A stretch of 64,000 nucleotides of DNA from Rhynchopus sp. YZ270_cl-10 (GCA_964035575.1 OZ037883.1:310001-374000), one strand, 5' to 3'; counted from the first letter of the stretch, positions 48,830 to 60,197 are shown. Numbers and translations: made by a program. Notes: a model not told the origin generated them from the sequence alone.

Positions 48830-51080
48830 TTACTCCTTTTTACCCTTTGTGAATTTGCGTACAGGGGCAGCCACCTTCACAGCTTCGCTCTCCTCCCCCT
48901 CCCCCTTCTCCATAGTCTCCACGACGTTGTCCTCTACCACTGCCTTCTCCTCCTTTGATTCACTGTTGCTGCTTTTCTTTGTGAATGTCCGCACCGCGGA
49001 AGACTGTTCGGGTTCTGTTTCTGCAAGAATCCGCATGGTTTCTGGGTCGCTCTTCATTTGCTCCAGCGCCGTTTCAACGGTGGTACCTGCCAGCTCTTCA
49101 AAATAGAAACGAAGCTCCCACATCGCCTGGGCGAGCTGTTCCTCACCTGTGCGGTTGACTGTGCAGTTGCGGTTCCAGAATCGGGTGACTTCGAGCAGTT
49201 CGTCAATAGATGCGTCACTGAAGCCAAGGCGCGGCTCTTTCCAAGTGCCGATAGAGGAGAGCAGCTCCTCAGCTTCGTCCTGCACCTTCTTCAACATCGC
49301 CTGCTTCGACATCTCAATCTCAGTAATCACAATCTCCTTCGACAACGCCTCAATACGGTTCTCGTTCAACCCGTTCTCTAACGATAAACGATCCCTCGTG
49401 TCTCCGGGGGACTCCTTGCGCCGCCGCTTCCACCCCTCCCACCCCTCCTGCACATCGTACATCAGCCCCTTCGTGAAGGAGAGCCCCTTACGGTACTGCA
49501 CGCTCCGCTTGTCGTACACAAAGTTTGCGACGTCCTTCCCGTCTCTGATGTCCAGAACCTGCTTTGCACGGAGGATAGCTCCAGATGAGACGACGGTTCC
49601 TATGGATGTGATGTGGGGAAAGAAGGTGTGGGGTGGGGAGGGGAGAGGGCATACCTGGTGAGCAGACATCAGAGAAGACCGGGCGCTTGCCAAAGGTCTT
49701 TTCGATGTACTCGAGGATGTGTGGTGTGCGGGTCATCTCGCCGACAAGAAGAACATCATCGATGTCCTTTGCAGTGACATTTGAGTCGTGGAAGACCTGA
49801 TCGCAGCAGACCTTCATGCGTTCCAGGAGAGGTGCGGTCATTTCTTCGTATTCGAAGCGGGTAAGCTTTAAGGGCACCCGACGCATGCGCAGCCTATCGA
49901 TGTGTACGTGCACATAGCAAACGAACTCTTCAGATGTGTCCAAAACTATCTTCGCTGCAGCCGCCTCGCGAAGCAGTTGTGCATCCAAGTTGAGCGCTTC
50001 GTCATCCTCGAAATTGATTCTTTCGAGCTGCAACTTCCAATGCTTCACAATACACTGGTCGAAGTCGTCACCACCAAGGGTGTCGTCTCCACCGTTTGCA
50101 AGAATCGCACTGACACCATCATCAAAGTTCATCTGCAACACTGCAACATCGAAGGTCCCACCACCAAGGTCAAAGACGAGCACGCGGGCCGTGCCTTTGT
50201 GGTGGAAGGAAGTGTTTGCAACAAGCTCACGGTATGCCAAGGCAGCGGCAGAGGGCTCATCAAGGATCTCAAGAACGTCCATGCCCGCAATGATAGCAGC
50301 GTCCTCCGTAGCCCTGCGCTGGGCGACATTGAAGTGTGCGGGCACCGTGATGCACGCTGCATCGCAGTTCATGTTGAGCTCATCTTCTGCATGCGATTTG
50401 AGATACCGCAGGAACATCCCAATGACGTGAACAACAGGGTACTCAATGGTCACCTCCTTCCGTTTCCCCAGGTCGTTGTCCAACGCAGCGTGGGTGCCCA
50501 TCTGGTCGAGAGTCTGTGTGATGCGTATTGCCACCCCATCGTGCTTCGACTGCGTCAATTCAATCACATCCGCATACACCTCGCGAGGAAGCGAGCGGTC
50601 TGCAAGACGCTTTCCGAGAAGCCGCTTTCCGCTGCAAAGCACCAGCCCAGATTCGGCGGCGTCGGCATACGCAACGTGGCCAAACTTCCGTTCCCTCCTG
50701 TCGTTGATGCCGACGACGGTCGGGGTCGTCTTCTTGCCCTCAATGGGCACGACAATCGGCATGCGCGAGTCTGGGTCGAGATACGAGACACAGCTGTTTG
50801 TTGTCCCCAGGTCGATCCCGATGACGGTCGACTTCTCACGCCGTCTCCGTGTGTAGTCAAAAGGCGGGATGCGCAGCTTGCCCCAGAAGGCAGTGTGCGG
50901 GTAACCGGCCGGGAGGAGCTCATCACCCCAGAGACCACGCCCCGTGATCTCCTTGGCCTCGTCGCTGACGGATTGTTCGCCTGCCTTGTGGCGGCGCTGT
51001 GTGTGCAGTGCCGAGGCTGTGGAGGGTGCGGTGGGGAGCTGCCTGCGAAGCACCGCCTTGACGGGGCGTTGCAGATACAT
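48830..51080 (-). CDS. Divergent mitochondrial Hsp70 (DnaK family) lacking a recognisable SBD-beta, two exons
   Basis: Exon 1 is 51080-49655 and exon 2 is 49599-48830. The 55-bp intron (GTATGC..ATAG) splits a Gly codon. Product 731 residues. The start gives a basic leader (MYLQRPVKAVLRRQL...) that looks mitochondrial. The ATPase domain is intact: VIGIDLGTTNSCVSYLD about 86, ITVPAHFNVAQRRATEDAA, LDEPSAAALAYRE, VLVFDLGGGTFDVAVL, GGDDTLGGDDFD and VLLVGEMTRTPHI, then SGAILRAKQVL in place of the usual EAVA.GAA.Q. The normal ~120-residue peptide-binding beta domain is absent. Only ~55 unrelated residues precede a lid-like helical region and an acidic Lys/Glu tail. It may be a regulatory or client-specialised Hsp70 rather than a general chaperone. 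Confidence 0.85.
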
Positions 51081-51094
51081 GGTGGTGTGTCCCC

Positions 51095-51096
51095 CT
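51095..51096 (-). promoter_or_regulatory. Candidate trans-splice acceptor of the Hsp70 gene
   Basis: On the minus strand repeated ACACC units end in CACCACCCAG here, 14 bases before the start codon. It is weaker than the other candidates because the tract is only half pyrimidine. Confidence 0.3.
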
Positions 51097-52482
51097 GGGT
51101 GGTGTGGTGTGGTGTGGTGTAGTTTGAATGGACAGAGATGAGGAAGTTCATGCATGAGGGAGCACGCAGCCCCACCTCACCAGACAACAGCACCCTCGAT
51201 GAACCCCTCTCCTAGCTCACACAGGGCGCACACAACCTAGGGTTGTACACATGACACCTCCAGAGCGGATGCCCCAAGCAGTGTTACGGCACCTCTCAAA
51301 CCCACAGCATGCCCTAGCCTTTAAGAGGTACAGATCTTTCAATCCCCAGGACCTGCTAAGCTTTGTTGCAAGGCAGGGATGTGTGATGTGAAACAAGAAG
51401 TGAAGAGGAGAGAAGAGCAAAACATACACTACATGCAACGTCACATCAACGGAAATGAGGAAATGATGCGGACCACTGACGAATGCACAGACTGAAGGGG
51501 TTTTGCACTTTCATTTGCATTTTTTTTTTGATAATGTTCATCGGACAAATACACAGGCACCACCGAGGTAGTGTGAGGGTATGAAAAGCGTAAAAATGTC
51601 ACTTTTTTTTTTCAAAAAATTTCTCCGGTACTTCGACAGGGAGATGTTTGGGAGGGGGGAAAGAGACGGGCATGAAGGGAAAGATATGAAATGTCATACA
51701 AACAAAAGAAGGGTAGAGAGATGCATAGAACTGAAGAGGGTGCGTGAAGGGGGGGGGAGAGGGGAGGGGAGGGGAGGATGACAACAGTTTACCTCCCTTG
51801 CTTCCCTCCCCCCACCTCCTTTGGATTTTGGGCGGAAGGCAAAAAAAAGAGGAAAAAAAAAAAAGAAAAGTTGAAAGATGAATGCCTTGCCCTCATACAC
51901 ATCTTTAAATAAAAATATTTGAGAACGAGCCCCATACAGGCACGAACACATTCCAAAAAAAAAAGAAAAAACAGAGTAAGGTGCAACACATTGCTTGCAT
52001 TTCACCTAAAAATAGGTTTTAAAAACCGTTAATAAAACGCACAAAAAACCCCCCACCTTGGGATGACAATAGGTAGTAAACATACAAAAAGAATGTGGAT
52101 AATTTTCAGTAACACCCTTTGGAAGAAACGAAGACAAATTAGGAAAGTCTGGCCACCCCTTTATAATTTGTTGGTGTAGCCGTACAGACAGTTTTTGTCA
52201 TACAGAAAATTCACTTTCCGTTTATTGCTTCAGTTTCAAGCCTTTATAGCTGATCCACGAAAGGGAATCTGGAACACACACATCTGGATACATTGTTGCA
52301 GTAAGCATAGCCCTTCCTACCTTTTCGCAAAACCTCCACCTTCCCTTGTGAGCAATGGTTTGGGAAGGTAGAGTTTTGTCCGGGTTGTGGGTTTGGGATT
52401 TCCTAGCTTTTTGTGTTTTTATATGTCTAGTAAAAACACTTTATACGTGCAATCCCTCTATAAAACGAATAAAATAAAGTGG

Positions 52483-52534
52483 ACTTTATTTTACAGCTCG
52501 CACGAGGGTTTTCTATGGAGCTGTAAAATAAAGT
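52483..52534. repeat. Short hairpin with 17-bp arms
   Basis: ACTTTATTTTACAGCTC at 52483-52499 is repeated in exact reverse complement at 52518-52534, with an 18-base spacer. The arm ends ACTTTATTTT/AAAATAAAGT recur at both ends of the larger hairpin at 53363. Confidence 0.75.
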
Positions 52535-52606
52535 TTTACACGCTGGAGAAGAGGGTTTCCCCTACTTTTTTCACCAGGGACCACGAAAAAACAAGTAAAA
52601 CAAGGA

Positions 52607-52737
52607 ATTGCTATCGGAAAAAAAACGGGGTGTGCTGTGGAACTCCATCCTGTAGAAATAATCTACAACACGCCCAGCATTCTGCTCTTCTACTGCGGAG
52701 CTTTCCACAGCACACCCCGCTTTTTTCTTAGCAATTA
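52607..52737. mobile_element. 131-bp non-autonomous DNA transposon (short form)
   Basis: Terminal inverted repeats of about 38 bp begin AATTGCTA at each end and contain the inner CGGGGTGTGCTGTGGAA in both arms. The ~55-bp interior matches, in reverse complement, the right interior of the element at 59168, so it is an internally deleted relative. Confidence 0.75.
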
Positions 52738-52850
52738 GTTGTTCTTGTTGTTATTGTTATTTTCAACCACCTTCCTTCAACCCTTGTAGGGATCAGTTGC
52801 CATTTTTTTCGCGAAAACATGAAATTATACATTTCAAGAGAACAAATTAA

Positions 52851-53113
52851 AAAGGGTCCTTATTTGCATTTTTGGGCTCCGCCCGTGCAGTGGTGGGGTC
52901 AATCTCGAAAATTGGACAATTTTTTGACCACTTAAATTTTGAGAAATATGAGCCCGGTTGCTTATACGTGGGGCCCATTTTCGGCTAAAATTTTCCTCAA
53001 AATCTGGTTTTGTAAAATTGACCCTTTACTCCCCCCCCACATCGATTTCAATACTATACCTTACTTCACCTACGGTTGCCCTTACAGGGGGGTGAAGGAA
53101 GGTAAGTTGAAAA
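52851..53113 (-). repeat. 250-bp dispersed unit K, inverted copy
   Basis: Nearly identical in reverse complement to 58541-58790 and 58791-59055. It begins AAAGGGTCCTTATTTGC and ends GAAGGAAGGTAAGTTGAAA. The central GTGCAGTGGTGGGGTCAA is also echoed near 54090 and 60820. Confidence 0.8.
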
Positions 53114-53362
53114 AAGTATGCTGGAAAATGGAGGAGCTGTACGAAGATTATGGGACCTGTGTACCTGTACCTGGGAAAATGGGTGCTCCCCACTTTATTG
53201 TTCATTGTCATGCATGAGAAACAGTGCCCTTATGTCGCCCCTGTTTTTTGTAGTAGTCCACCCACACCCCCTCCACTCTTTGGTCAACATCATTTTATTC
53301 GTTTTAAAGAAGGATTGCGTATATCGTGTTTTTACTAGACAAATAAAACAACTTATCACTGC

Positions 53363-53500
53363 AAAATAAAGTAGACTTCACTATTTTACTCGATATTTCC
53401 AGGTGCACTCGTGTATTTTTTTTTCCCTCGCTTCGCTCGGGAAAAAAATACACACTCGTGCACCTGGAAATATCGCGTAAAATAAAGTCTACTTTATTTT
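53363..53500. repeat. 138-bp hairpin element
   Basis: Arms of ~60 bp (AAAATAAAGTAGACTT..., CGATATTTCCAGGTGCAC, GTGTATTTTTTT) pair across a short centre CGCTTCGCTCG. Shared ends with 52483-52534 suggest one family of foldbacks. Confidence 0.75.
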
Positions 53501-53520
53501 ATGGGGTGTCCCCAACCCCG

Positions 53521-53566
53521 GTGAAATCCGGGCGAAATCGGGTGAAATCGGGCGAAATCGGGCAAA
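53521..53566 (+). repeat. Decamer tandem array GAAATCGGGY, left
   Basis: Four to five units of GAAATCGGG(C/T), imperfect at the left. Confidence 0.75.
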
Positions 53567-53710
53567 AACAGGGTTTTTTGGCTTCTGTGAGGGTTTGGCC
53601 CAGTAAAACACCCAGAAACCGCGCTTTTCGAGATTTCCGGGCTGGGTCTGGGTGAAATAAAAAAAAAATCGGCCACTTTCGTTGAGCAGAACCCCTTTAG
53701 GTGACTCACT

Positions 53711-53900
53711 GTACACAGTACACAGTACACAGTACACAGTACACAGTACACAGTACACAGTACACAGTACACAGTACACAGTACACAGTACACAGTACAC
53801 AGTACACAGTACACAGTACACAGTACACAGTACACAGTACACAGTACACAGTACACAGTACACAGTACACAGTACACAGTACACAGTACACAGTACACAG
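53711..53900 (+). repeat. Heptamer satellite (GTACACA)n
   Basis: 190 bp, about 27 units, with no interruption visible. Because 7 is not a multiple of 3 and the unit lacks stops, long spurious reading frames run through it on both strands. Confidence 0.95.
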
Positions 53901-54180
53901 TTTGGGTGGGTATTGGCACAAACCATTGTAGGTACACGCGCCAATAACGTTCAACCCGCTCCTCCAGGCTGTTTCCTAATTCTGGAAATTTTCCGGAAAA
54001 TTCCGACATCTGGAAGCAAATATTTTCCCTGAAAAAAAGTGGGCTCCAAAACATGCCGCGATTGGCGTTTCCGGAATCCGTCCGCGCTGTGGTGGGGTCA
54101 CTTTGCCGAAATGGCCAAGTTCTTGGTTTTGGTCAAACCCGCCCAAGTTCCCCACCGCCAACCCAAAAAAAGGAATTTTT

Positions 54181-54250
54181 GAAATCCGGGCGAAATCGGG
54201 TGAAATCGGGTGAAATCGGGTGAAATCGGGCGAAATCGGGTGAAATTGGG
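54181..54250 (+). repeat. Decamer tandem array GAAATCGGGY, right
   Basis: About seven units of the same decamer as at 53521, ending GAAATTGGG. One more pair lies at about 62436. A CAGGTGGGC triplet array follows at 54253-54280. Confidence 0.75.
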
Positions 54251-54876
54251 TTCAGGTGGGCACAGGTGGGCCCAGGTGGGCTCTAGGGGGGCGATTGTGG
54301 GCTGGTCGCGGGACACCACATTTTACAGTAATAAATAGTTATTTTTTTAGGCTCAGATGATCTCTTTTGGAAGCTGGATGGGAAAATATAGGGGTTTTTT
54401 TATAGGTGACACAGCTCATCCTATTCGATGGAGAAATCCGCAAAAAAAAAAAATGAGTGGTATAAAAAATTTGTTTGTGCGTAAAGTGTGTAATAAATAT
54501 TCTGTGGCGATATCTTTATTACTGCAATACGCTCCCACTGAACTACCTGGCTGTGAAGAGGAAACCTCTTTGAGGCCAAAAATAACTTTCCCCGCAGCAG
54601 TCTGACCCACAGATTACAGCAAAAAGGTTTTTTTTTAAAGAGAGGAAGAGAGAGAGAAATAACATTGGTTTTACGCGGTGGCTCTGAAGGTTAAAAAACA
54701 TAAAGAAGGTTTGTAAAATATGAACCTAATCATAAAAGCGCTTAATTCACCTTTAAAAAAAAACAGAGAGGAACTTTAGTGCACAATCAGACACTCCCAA
54801 TGATATAAAACCCGCAAGATGCATGTACTTCTTGTACACACAACGTACACAATCAACGCAATCGACGAAAAAAAAA

Positions 54877-54957
54877 AGTGAAGTTGATAGTGCAAACGCC
54901 TCTGGGACGCAGAGCACTGACACTCCGCGGGTTATCGAACCCCCGGAGTGTTGCGCA
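54877..54957 (+). repeat. tRNA-like SINE family C, best-preserved copy
   Basis: AGTGAAGTTGATAGTGCAAA leads into a perfect A box TAGTGCAAACG. GGGACGCAG and the hairpin CACTCCGCGGGTT/AACCCCCGGAGTG follow. An A-tract lies immediately upstream. Confidence 0.8.
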
Positions 54958-55022
54958 TGGGAGTGGTTTACAGGAAAAAAAAAATGTGTAGCATGTCGTC
55001 CGAAGGGGCGAGAACGAAGCAA

Positions 55023-55057
<35 letters not shown>
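55023..55057 (+). repeat. G35 homopolymer
   Basis: Thirty-five consecutive G, a potential G-quadruplex and a likely place for length error in the assembly. Confidence 0.85.
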
Positions 55058-55928
55058 CTGTCCTCCCACAGAGCCAGGACCGCGAAAGACACCTTACACG
55101 GTGCCTCGCAGACACATCCTATCGGCATACTGAAATGAAAATGCTCGACGGGGGTAGTGAAAGCTTCAAGAATAAAAAAAAAAAAATGCTACTATTTCCC
55201 TTCGCAGACACACAAAGCGGTTGATTGTAATGCCAGGAAGAGCTAGAAGTTTATTTTGTTTTTTTGAAAGTGCTTTTTTGTGCTCTGTTTATTTATTTTG
55301 ATTTTGCGGTGATGTGGACAGAGAGGCATGAGGTGGCCACAAAAGTATTTTCATCATATGCAATCAATAAATTGATAGTATATGGTGAGGGATCAACAAA
55401 AATGATCCCATCTTTCTTTTTATGGCGTACACAAAAGGAAATGAGAATTTCCCAAAAAAAAATATTGAGGCTGGCGTTCTTACCAGTTTTTTTTTCTTCC
55501 GATCAACAATGTTAAAGGCAAGGAATGAGAAAGAGAGAGAGAGAGAAGTTGGGGGTGATAATACGTCGACCACCCCAATGGATGACGGCCACTCCAAGTG
55601 GTAAGAAAAAGGGAAAAGACAAGAAAAGGTTTTACAAGAACCCTCTTCTCTCTACGCTTAGTCTGGCAGCATAAGTTAAAAAACACCCCCCAAAAAAAAA
55701 AAGAAAAAAAAGAAAGAAAAAAAAAGGAAAAAACACCCCATTCAGGGGTAATGACTAAAGGGGATTGAATATTTCCTTCGGATTTAGGAGAAGGTTTGTT
55801 CGTCATACATGGAACACAACACACATGGTACATGACAAAACCATTTTTTTTTTTGGGGGGTTATGGGGTACACGGAGGATATATTATAAGATGAATCGTA
55901 GTGGGTGGTACCGGACAAACCCTTTTTT

Positions 55929-56002
55929 TTGTTGTTTTGTTTTGTTTTGTTTTGTTTTGTTTTGTTTTGTTTTGTTTTGTTTTGTTTTGTTTTGTTTTGT
56001 TT
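55929..56002 (+). repeat. Pentanucleotide array (TTTTG)n
   Basis: About fifteen TTTTG units, uninterrupted in the centre. Confidence 0.85.
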
Positions 56003-56769
56003 TTGTTTTATTTATGAAAAATTGTCGGAGTAGTGTTGCCTCGGTTGTGTTGCCACAGTTGTGCAATCTCCACTTTTAAATTTTGTTGTTGCGATGACAG
56101 CCGCCCATCAAAGAAGGTGCTGTACTCACATTGACAATCGCAGTAGAGGAGAAGAACTACAGACACACATACACACATTGAGGGCCATATTCTGCGCAAG
56201 AATTACCCCTATTAGTTATCAACCACGTCTCACCCCTTCACCCCATAAGTGTTCTTGGCATGAGATAAAAATGTGGTCCAGGAGCTCTCTGATCTCTGTT
56301 TGTTGTGTCGACAATCAAACCCCAAAAGGTATGTTCTGTACTCAAAAACAATACCCAAAGAGCTGGTAACTATTTTAGAGACAGGATTTTTCTTTTTTTT
56401 TGAAAACTTGGAAACGGTTTCCTCGCTCCATAGGTGCTGTAGTAGCTCCACGAGGAAATCCAGGTATCCGTGATATATGTGGTGCCGGCTTTATTTTTAA
56501 AAAGAAAGCTATTGATGGAATGCCGTTATGAAGCTACAAAGCTCAAAACAGCCAAAACCTTTTGAGTTGTATTTTGAAATCATTATGTGAAGAGAGGTGG
56601 AAAAAAAAAAGACAACCCCAAAAAGAAAAAAGGAGTTTTTTTTTTGTGATAAATTGTTAGAAAATAGTGCAGTCGGCCCATCTTGAGCAAATCTCCACAC
56701 TATTCTCCCTTTTTTTAAAAAAAAGACGTGCACATCATCGATGTATATCAACCCACCTTAGGATTGTGC

Positions 56770-56930
56770 TGAATGATGTGTTTATTTTGAAAACGTGGTC
56801 ATGTTCGTGGAGACACCCGAGGATGACCTTCACTATTTTTGTTGTGTCGACAATCACCTAGGAACCCGCTTGGGGAACCTAGGGTCTGTACTCAATGTTG
56901 GCCGAAGCCTTTGTACTACGGAAGGTATAG
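56770..56930 (+). repeat. Dispersed repeat family G
   Basis: GTGGAGACACCCGAGGATGACC, then TTGTGTCGACAATCACC, then a GGAACC...GGTTCC-like inverted stretch and GCCGAAGCCTTTGTACT. The second half aligns with 59765-59870. GACAATCA alone recurs at 44303, 45105, 47791 and 56310. Confidence 0.5.
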
Positions 56931-58343
56931 ACTTTTTTTTCCTTTGGGGTTCTAAAAAAAAATACATTTTTTTTTAAATCACCCCCTCAGGGTCCAGACA
57001 GGAGGTGCAGTTTTAGGCAAAGAAACGCTTGTCTTTTTTTATATGGAACAACGGTAAAGAGGGGAGGAAGAAGGATGTTGAAGATGTGCTCCATTTTTTT
57101 TTTATTTTTTGAAAAAAATAAATACCATTCTTTTGAGGGAATGTAGCATATGTACAGTACTGGAAGCTCCAAGAAAATGGAGTCGGCGGGTTTAAGAGGA
57201 GGAAAACTCCCTATATGTGCACACAACTGGCAAAAAAAAGGGGGGGAGGTGTCGTGACTCACCTTTTGTCTCATTGAAACAACATTTGCTTTAACCAAAT
57301 GGTACAAAAAATACATTGTTGCCCCCGAGTTGATTATTTTTGATTGAATTTGATAATGCATTTAGAATAGTGTAGCTTCCATTAGCGGTCTTCACTTATC
57401 TAGAAAACACTCTCAAGAAAAAGGGGGTTTTTTGCTGTTTTCCTGACTTCAAGCGCTGTCACGGAGGGGAAAGCTGGGGGGAGAGAGTAAATGTCGAAAG
57501 TTATTTTGTTCTTTTGTCGCGTTGTGATTTAGTTTTTTAATTGTGTGCTGACACTCAACAACATTAGTATTTGGGTTCTTTATATCGGGAAGGCTGGGGG
57601 GCAACGAACGCAAATTATTTCGTTTGCGAAGAAGTTTTTTTTTTTTCGGGGCGGAGAAAAGCATTTGACAACAGCAAAGAGAAATTCATATTTTTTTTCG
57701 CATAGAAGTAGAATGAAACACTTTTTGGGGAAGAACCAACTCCCCATTATACTGTGTAGCATCACCAAAAAAATAAAAAATAATAAAAAGTGAAAAAATT
57801 GATAGTGCAAACCTCTGGGACGCAGGTACAATGTCAATTTTTTATTTTTTTTGTATTTTTTTGAAAGATGAATATTCCTCTCACATATCTTTAAAAAAAG
57901 AGAAGTTGGAAGTGCAAACGCCAAAAAAGGGTTTGCAAGATAAGGTTACCTACAGTGCGTTACCTAGAGACATAACAACTTGAAAGATGGACCTCAGATA
58001 CCACATAACACCCTCCCCGTAGAATTACCCAGAGGACATGGTGCTAGAAAACTGACTTCAGGAGGTGTAAATAAAATAAGAAAAGACGGAAAAGGGGATT
58101 TTCGTGGCTCCACTGCTGCATTTTTTTTACCTTTTTCCCCCCTCCCTTACCCCAACCGAAGTACATTGGTGTATGATGTTGGGGAGAGGGAGGAGAACCA
58201 AATCAGCGGGCACTTCCTTCCATTTGTTTCTATTTCCTATTGACAATTAATTTGATGTAGCGTTGAAAGTGCACAACGCCTCACTGCACAGAGGGACGTG
58301 GACACTACAAGAAAAAACACAGTGTTTTGTAAGATGAACCTAC

Positions 58344-58362
58344 CTAAGCCTCTCGTGTTTAG
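58344..58362 (+). repeat. Stem-loop repeat (family B)
   Basis: CTAAGC pairs with GTTTAG (one G-T wobble) over CTCTCGT, flanked by TGTAAGATGAACC and TCACCT. Confidence 0.7.
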
Positions 58363-58540
58363 TCAGTCACCTGAAAAAAAAAATAAATATAGAGTAGTTG
58401 AAGAAACGTGTTAAAACGCATCTCAGTCAAGCTCAATAAAAGAGGTGCTGTGGGGTTACATTGCAATCATAAAGAGGGCGAAGGGATCTGGGGGGGCTGG
58501 GCTGGGGGGTGATTGAATGGGTTGGTTTTTGTTATTTTAT

Positions 58541-58790
58541 TTTCAACTTACCTTCCTTCACCCCCCCTGTAAGGGCAACCGTAGGTGAAGTAAGGTATAG
58601 TATTGAAATCGATGTGGGGGGGGAGTAAAGGGTCAATTTTACAAAACCAGATTTTGAGGAAAATTTTAGCCGAAAATGGGCCACCGGGCTCATATTTCTC
58701 AAAATTTAAGTGGTCAAAAAATTGTCCAATTTTCGAGATTGACCCCACCACTGCACGGGCGGATCCCAAAAATGCAAATAAGGACCCTTT
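58541..58790 (+). repeat. 250-bp unit K, tandem copy 1
   Basis: TTTCAACTTACCTTCC ... AAGGACCCTTTT. It differs from copy 2 by a short deletion near GGGCC(CCACGTATAAG) and by GGATCCC in place of GGAGCCC. Confidence 0.85.
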
Positions 58791-59055
58791 TTCAACTTAC
58801 CTTCCTTCACCCCCCCCTGTAAGGGCAACCGTAGGTGAAGTAAGGTATAGTATTGAAATCGATGTGGGGGGGGAGTAAAGGGTCAATTTTACAAAACCAG
58901 ATTTTGAGGAAAATTTTAGCCGAAAATGGGCCCCACGTATAAGGAACCGGGCTCATATTTCTCAAAATTTAAGTGGTCAAAAAATTGTCCAATTTTCGAG
59001 ATTGACCCCACCACTGCACGGGCGGAGCCCAAAAATGCAAATAAGGACCCTTTTT
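58791..59055 (+). repeat. 250-bp unit K, tandem copy 2
   Basis: Head-to-tail with copy 1 and followed by the left flank of the transposon at 59168. The same junction, inverted, is found at 52737-52851. Confidence 0.85.
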
Positions 59056-59167
59056 AATTTGTTCTCTTGAAATGTGTAATTTCAAGTTTTCGCGAAAAAA
59101 AATAAGAACTGATCCTACAAGGGTTGAAGGAAGGTGGTTGAAAATTACAATAACAACAAGAACAAGT

Positions 59168-59586
59168 AATTGCTAAGAAAAAAACGGGGTGTGCTGTGGA
59201 AAACCCCGCGTGATTTCGAAAGCACCGTAGCATCCAAACGATTTGCTGGAGGTGCTGATGTGCCTGGTGTGATCGACGTGTTGTCGTTTGTGCATTCTGT
59301 GCTTCTTCCGCACTGCTCCAACGACGACGACACTGCGTGGGACCCTGTGGACAAAAACGAGCTGAAACACGCCGAGCCTGCCGAGACTACGTCCAACAAC
59401 GCTCTCGATCAGATGGTGCTGGATGAAGAGGACAGCCCCCCTTCTTGAACATTTCAGATGCAGGCGTCCCAGTGGGTACGAAGAGCGTTATCATACCTGC
59501 AGAAGAGCAGAGTGCTGGGTGTGTTGTAGGTTACTTCTACAGGGTGGAGTTCCACAGCACACGCCGTTTTTTTTCCGATAGCAATT
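59168..59586. mobile_element. 419-bp non-autonomous DNA transposon (long form)
   Basis: Ends AATTGCTA with CGGGGTGTGCTGTGGAA inside, inverted at the right as TTCCACAGCACACGCCG. The interior includes a frame of ~80 codons ending LDQMVLDEEDSPPS that could be a remnant of a transposase or a captured sequence; I do not recognise it. The element at 52607 is a shorter relative in inverse orientation. Confidence 0.7.
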
Positions 59587-60197
59587 ACTTGTTTTTTTTT
59601 TTTTTTGCTGTGCTTTTTTGTTTTGTTTTGTAAGTGGTGTTTTTCTTGTTTATTTGAAAAATTGATGACGTGTATAGACACCTCGCTTTTTTTCTCGTGT
59701 GAACTCCACGCAATTTATTTTTGGGGTCTTGGCTGGGTGCGTTTTGAGTGGTGTAATTTTTTTTGTTGATGTTGCTATTGTATCAACAATCACCTCAGCA
59801 CCCACCTGTACTGGGCTTTGGGCACCTAGGGTGTTGCTAATGTTGCCGAAGCCTTTGTACTTTTGGGGGGATTTTTTTTGTTGAAAGCTTTACAGTAAGA
59901 CAACGAACATCGGAGGGGTAAAAACCCTCCTTAGAGTTTTGAAAATCCACCTTAGTTTTTTTTTTTACCCCACCGGGGTTTGTTGTGTTACTGATATATT
60001 AGCGTGGGCACCTCTAGGAATGCTCCACGATGGAGTAGTGAAGAGCTGCAGCTTTTAACAAACAAGAAATGGTTTATTTCAAAAAAAAACAAAAGAAAAA
60101 ACAAATGGCATTTTGTGGCTGGGGCAAAAAAAAAAAGGGACGTTAAAACTGTGCTGAGCAGCAAAAGAAAAAAGCAACTTTGGTGTGATTTTCCTAA

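Noticed and set aside
53711-53900. CRISPR array or telomere-like repeat
   Set aside because: The unit is 7 bp with no spacers, and the sequence is not a telomere type; the genome is eukaryotic.
53494-54054. Long frames of repeated YCVLCTV or TVHSTQY through the heptamer array
   Set aside because: A 7-bp unit without stops gives open frames in every phase on both strands; flanks show no protein-like sequence.
55023-55057. G35 as a biological quadruplex signal
   Set aside because: Possible, but long homopolymers of every base are common here and run lengths are unreliable; no supporting context.
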